Assembly: GCA_041694215.1 (NCBI GenBank)
Contig: JASMTO010000064.1
Span: 1 to 7,415 of the forward strand
Direction of reading: 5' to 3'
Length of the DNA stretch: 7,415 bases
Source: Flexistipes sp041694215
GTDB taxonomy: Bacteria > Chrysiogenota > Deferribacteres > Deferribacterales > Flexistipitaceae
Numbering within the stretch: position 1 is the first letter of the stretch; each line of letters opens with the position of its first letter. The notes under the pieces were generated by a model. It searched no databases. It worked only from the letters and a program-made list of their open reading frames with translations, and was not told the DNA's origin. The position numbers and the translations under genes were made by a program. Shown here piece by piece: positions 5,995 through 7,415 of the stretch.

Positions 5995-7296
5995 CTATTC
6001 CGTTAGCTTTCTGGAAAGTAAGACCAAATTATAAGTTACTACAGCAGACATAACATAACTCTGAAATCCGTCCCAACCTCTCCAGTTGCAGCGATTTAAT
6101 CCAAAAACACGTTTCAGAAAAGAAATGTTGCCCTCTATGCCAGCTCTGAATTTGATAAGCTGTGTATATACCCAGTTGCTTTTACACATATCTATTACCT
6201 TTAAACCACATCTTTTGTGAAATGCTATATCCTTTATGCCATGGTTTTTAGCTTCTTTAAGATTATCCAAAGATGCAAACCCGCCATCTGCAGCTATTTG
6301 ACGGGGAGAACGTTTATACACATCAATGACCTCTTCCAATGCAGGCAACAGTAATGTTGAATCAGCAGGATTACCACGCAAAATATCTACCCCTAAAACC
6401 ATGCCGGAACTACCCGTTACAAAATTAACTTTATGACCAAAAACTGTCTCCATGCCACCTTTGCGGATTATATCCGTATGTGGCTCATGCAAACTGGTTA
6501 CTTTTTCTTCTGGCTTTACATTCTCACCAAGAATGACCCTTCTATAACTCTGAGAAATAATTCCCGCCAATTGTTGACAGAGTGTATGAATAGATGATTG
6601 CCAATATTCTGACATTTCAGACTGTAGTGCTATATGCAGGTAACCAAGAGTCTTGCCAGCATAATCAAGTAATTGTTTATAATAACCTTCTCGCTCCTTT
6701 TTCCTTTTGCAATTACGGATATGATTGAAAAGTTTTTTTGATTTGCGTTTATGATTGATATATTTATTACCGGAAGCTTCCAACAACTTTACACCTTTGC
6801 ATATGGCGGTATAAAGTAAATGGCTGTCCGTAGGAGATATAATGTTTGTCTCTACTGCTGTGGTATCAATGCGGACTTTTCTCCCTTTTTCAACCTTCTT
6901 TGCAACTGCTATATCAAGAATTTTATGGTTCAGATATCTCCAGATATCCTCTGTTAACTGGGAAATATTTGCCTGAAGCGTTGAACTCTTCGGAGTGAAG
7001 TTCATAGGCAAACGGGCAAAGGCACGGAATGTATCTGAATCTAACAAGTGAAACGCAAGAGCTTTATACGGAAGCTGCCAGTAATGTTTCAGTATCGCAC
7101 AGCGTACTGTTGATTCTATGCTCATTCCTGTGCGGCCTAATCGGACTTCTTCAGGTTTGCCTATTAAATGTGCAATATCACTGTAAATGCCCTCTATACT
7201 GTCAAGAAGATCAGAAATTTGTTGAAATTCCTTTGCGATGTTGTGTGATGAAAAAAAATGTTCTATAGTTGGTTCTGAGGTGATTTTTTTACCCAT
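5995..7296 (-). CDS. DDE transposase, IS4/IS5 superfamily (possibly ISNCY-type)
   Basis: An apparently intact 433-residue transposase that cuts and joins element ends. The N-terminal part (about 55-105) is a DUF772/InsH-like domain, with SIESTVRCAILKHYW and the DTFRAFARLP block. The RNase H-type catalytic core follows: RIDTTAVETNI with Asp144, QIAADGGFAS with Asp337, and FRAGIEGNISFLKRVFGLNRC with Glu388 in an R-x3-E-x6-K arrangement. A basic insertion (about 178-202, rich in Lys and Arg) lies between the first two catalytic residues. The GGMETVFGHKVNFVTG stretch at 280-295 is typical of this group. GGAGG lies 5 nt before the ATG but is buried in a hairpin. The exact IS family is uncertain; similar proteins are filed under IS5-like or ISNCY groups. 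No frameshift or internal stop is seen. Confidence 0.9.
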   Translation of the reverse strand: MGKKITSEPTIEHFFSSHNIAKEFQQISDLLDSIEGIYSDIAHLIGKPEEVRLGRTGMSIESTVRCAILKHYWQLPYKALAFHLLDSDTFRAFARLPMNFTPKSSTLQANISQLTEDIWRYLNHKILDIAVAKKVEKGRKVRIDTTAVETNIISPTDSHLLYTAICKGVKLLEASGNKYINHKRKSKKLFNHIRNCKRKKEREGYYKQLLDYAGKTLGYLHIALQSEMSEYWQSSIHTLCQQLAGIISQSYRRVILGENVKPEEKVTSLHEPHTDIIRKGGMETVFGHKVNFVTGSSGMVLGVDILRGNPADSTLLLPALEEVIDVYKRSPRQIAADGGFASLDNLKEAKNHGIKDIAFHKRCGLKVIDMCKSNWVYTQLIKFRAGIEGNISFLKRVFGLNRCNWRGWDGFQSYVMSAVVTYNLVLLSRKLTE

Positions 7297-7377
7297 TTAA
7301 ACCTCCGGTTTTTTGGGGATCTCTTTGGTATCAGTTGTTTGCAGACTTGTTATACCATACCCCGCCGGAGGTTTAAA
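7296..7377 (-). promoter_or_regulatory. Hairpin that sequesters the transposase ribosome binding site
   Basis: Exact 13-bp arms TTTAAACCTCCGG (7296-7308) and CCGGAGGTTTAAA (7365-7377) are extended by GGGG/CCCC (7315-7318 with 7360-7363) and TGGTAT/ATACCA (7326-7331 with 7352-7357), 23 pairs in all. In a transcript entering from the right, the arm nearest the gene contains the GGAGG site and the A of the start codon, so both would be paired and translation blocked. The other arm falls in the -35 to -10 region of the element's own promoter and is absent from its transcript. Confidence 0.78.
7349..7377 (-). promoter_or_regulatory. Predicted transposase promoter
   Basis: On the minus strand TTTAAA (7377-7372, 4 of 6) is followed after exactly 17 bp by TATAAC (7354-7349, 5 of 6), preceded by TGG, an extended -10. 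The start point would be near 7342, about 46 nt before the ATG. This is downstream of the distal hairpin arm, so the native mRNA has a free ribosome site. Confidence 0.55.
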
Positions 7378-7415
7378 CCTTTAATTTTAACTTTTTATAT
7401 CTTTACTAGTAATTT

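Larger units (their letters stand above)
5995..7377 (-). mobile_element. Insertion sequence, minimal extent
   Basis: The range covers the transposase gene plus its upstream hairpin and promoter, which belong together functionally. The real ends lie outside it: the left one between about 5843 and 5990, the right one beyond 7377 and perhaps beyond the window. Terminal inverted repeats and target duplication were not identified. Confidence 0.65.

Noticed and set aside
7284..7290. Run of seven A in codons 3-5 of the transposase as a slippage site
   Set aside because: The whole transposase is open in one frame with all catalytic residues, so no frameshift is needed.
5870..7379. CTTAACTTAACACACCCCG (near 5905) versus CTTGTTATACCATACCCCG (near 7346) as element ends
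   Set aside because: They resemble each other in the same orientation, not inverted, and only partly. They do not qualify as terminal inverted repeats.

Overview
The window reads as a low-GC, diderm (Gram-negative) bacterial chromosome. It holds a choline-to-glycine-betaine operon on the minus strand, a repeat-rich intergenic stretch, a gene remnant and an insertion sequence. A periplasmic-type signal peptide on the binding protein argues for an outer membrane. The AT-rich composition, an osmoprotectant operon and a 'TTGCGAGG…GAAGCAATCTC…GAGATTGC…TCGCAATGA' type palindromic repeat would fit Deferribacterota (a Flexistipes-like halophile) or an anaerobic deltaproteobacterium. That taxonomic guess is inference only.

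Layout. Positions 3-86 may carry the last codons of a plus-strand gene that faces the operon. Positions 121-160 hold a terminator for the operon. From 5108 down to 185 four genes run on the minus strand in transcription order: a GntR/FadR-type regulator with an FCD domain (5108-4401), choline dehydrogenase betA (4373-2730, GTG start), betaine aldehyde dehydrogenase betB (2714-1242) and a ChoX-type choline-binding protein (1147-185). The gaps are 27, 15 and 94 bp. Each gene has a clear Shine-Dalgarno sequence.

The logic is import followed by oxidation: choline is captured in the periplasm by ChoX, then oxidised by BetA to betaine aldehyde and by BetB to glycine betaine. The transporter permease and ATPase (choW/choV) are not in the window. 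The usual TetR-type BetI is replaced by a GntR-type regulator. Two copies of a palindrome fitting the FadR-family operator (TnGTnnnACnA) lie upstream. One sits on the -10 region of a TTGACA promoter, and the other is a perfect 25-bp palindrome 139 bp further upstream.

From 5287 to 5590 there is no gene, but there is a 139-bp palindromic repeat with exact 14-bp ends (5343-5481). From 5842 to 5591 lies a 5'-truncated DUF454/YbaN-like membrane protein gene. From 7296 to 5995 lies an intact DDE transposase of the IS4/IS5 superfamily. Its start codon and ribosome binding site are covered by a long hairpin. A promoter lies partly inside this hairpin, so only transcripts entering from outside would contain both arms. 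This looks like the fold-back protection known from IS10 and IS50, and it is the most distinctive signal in the window.
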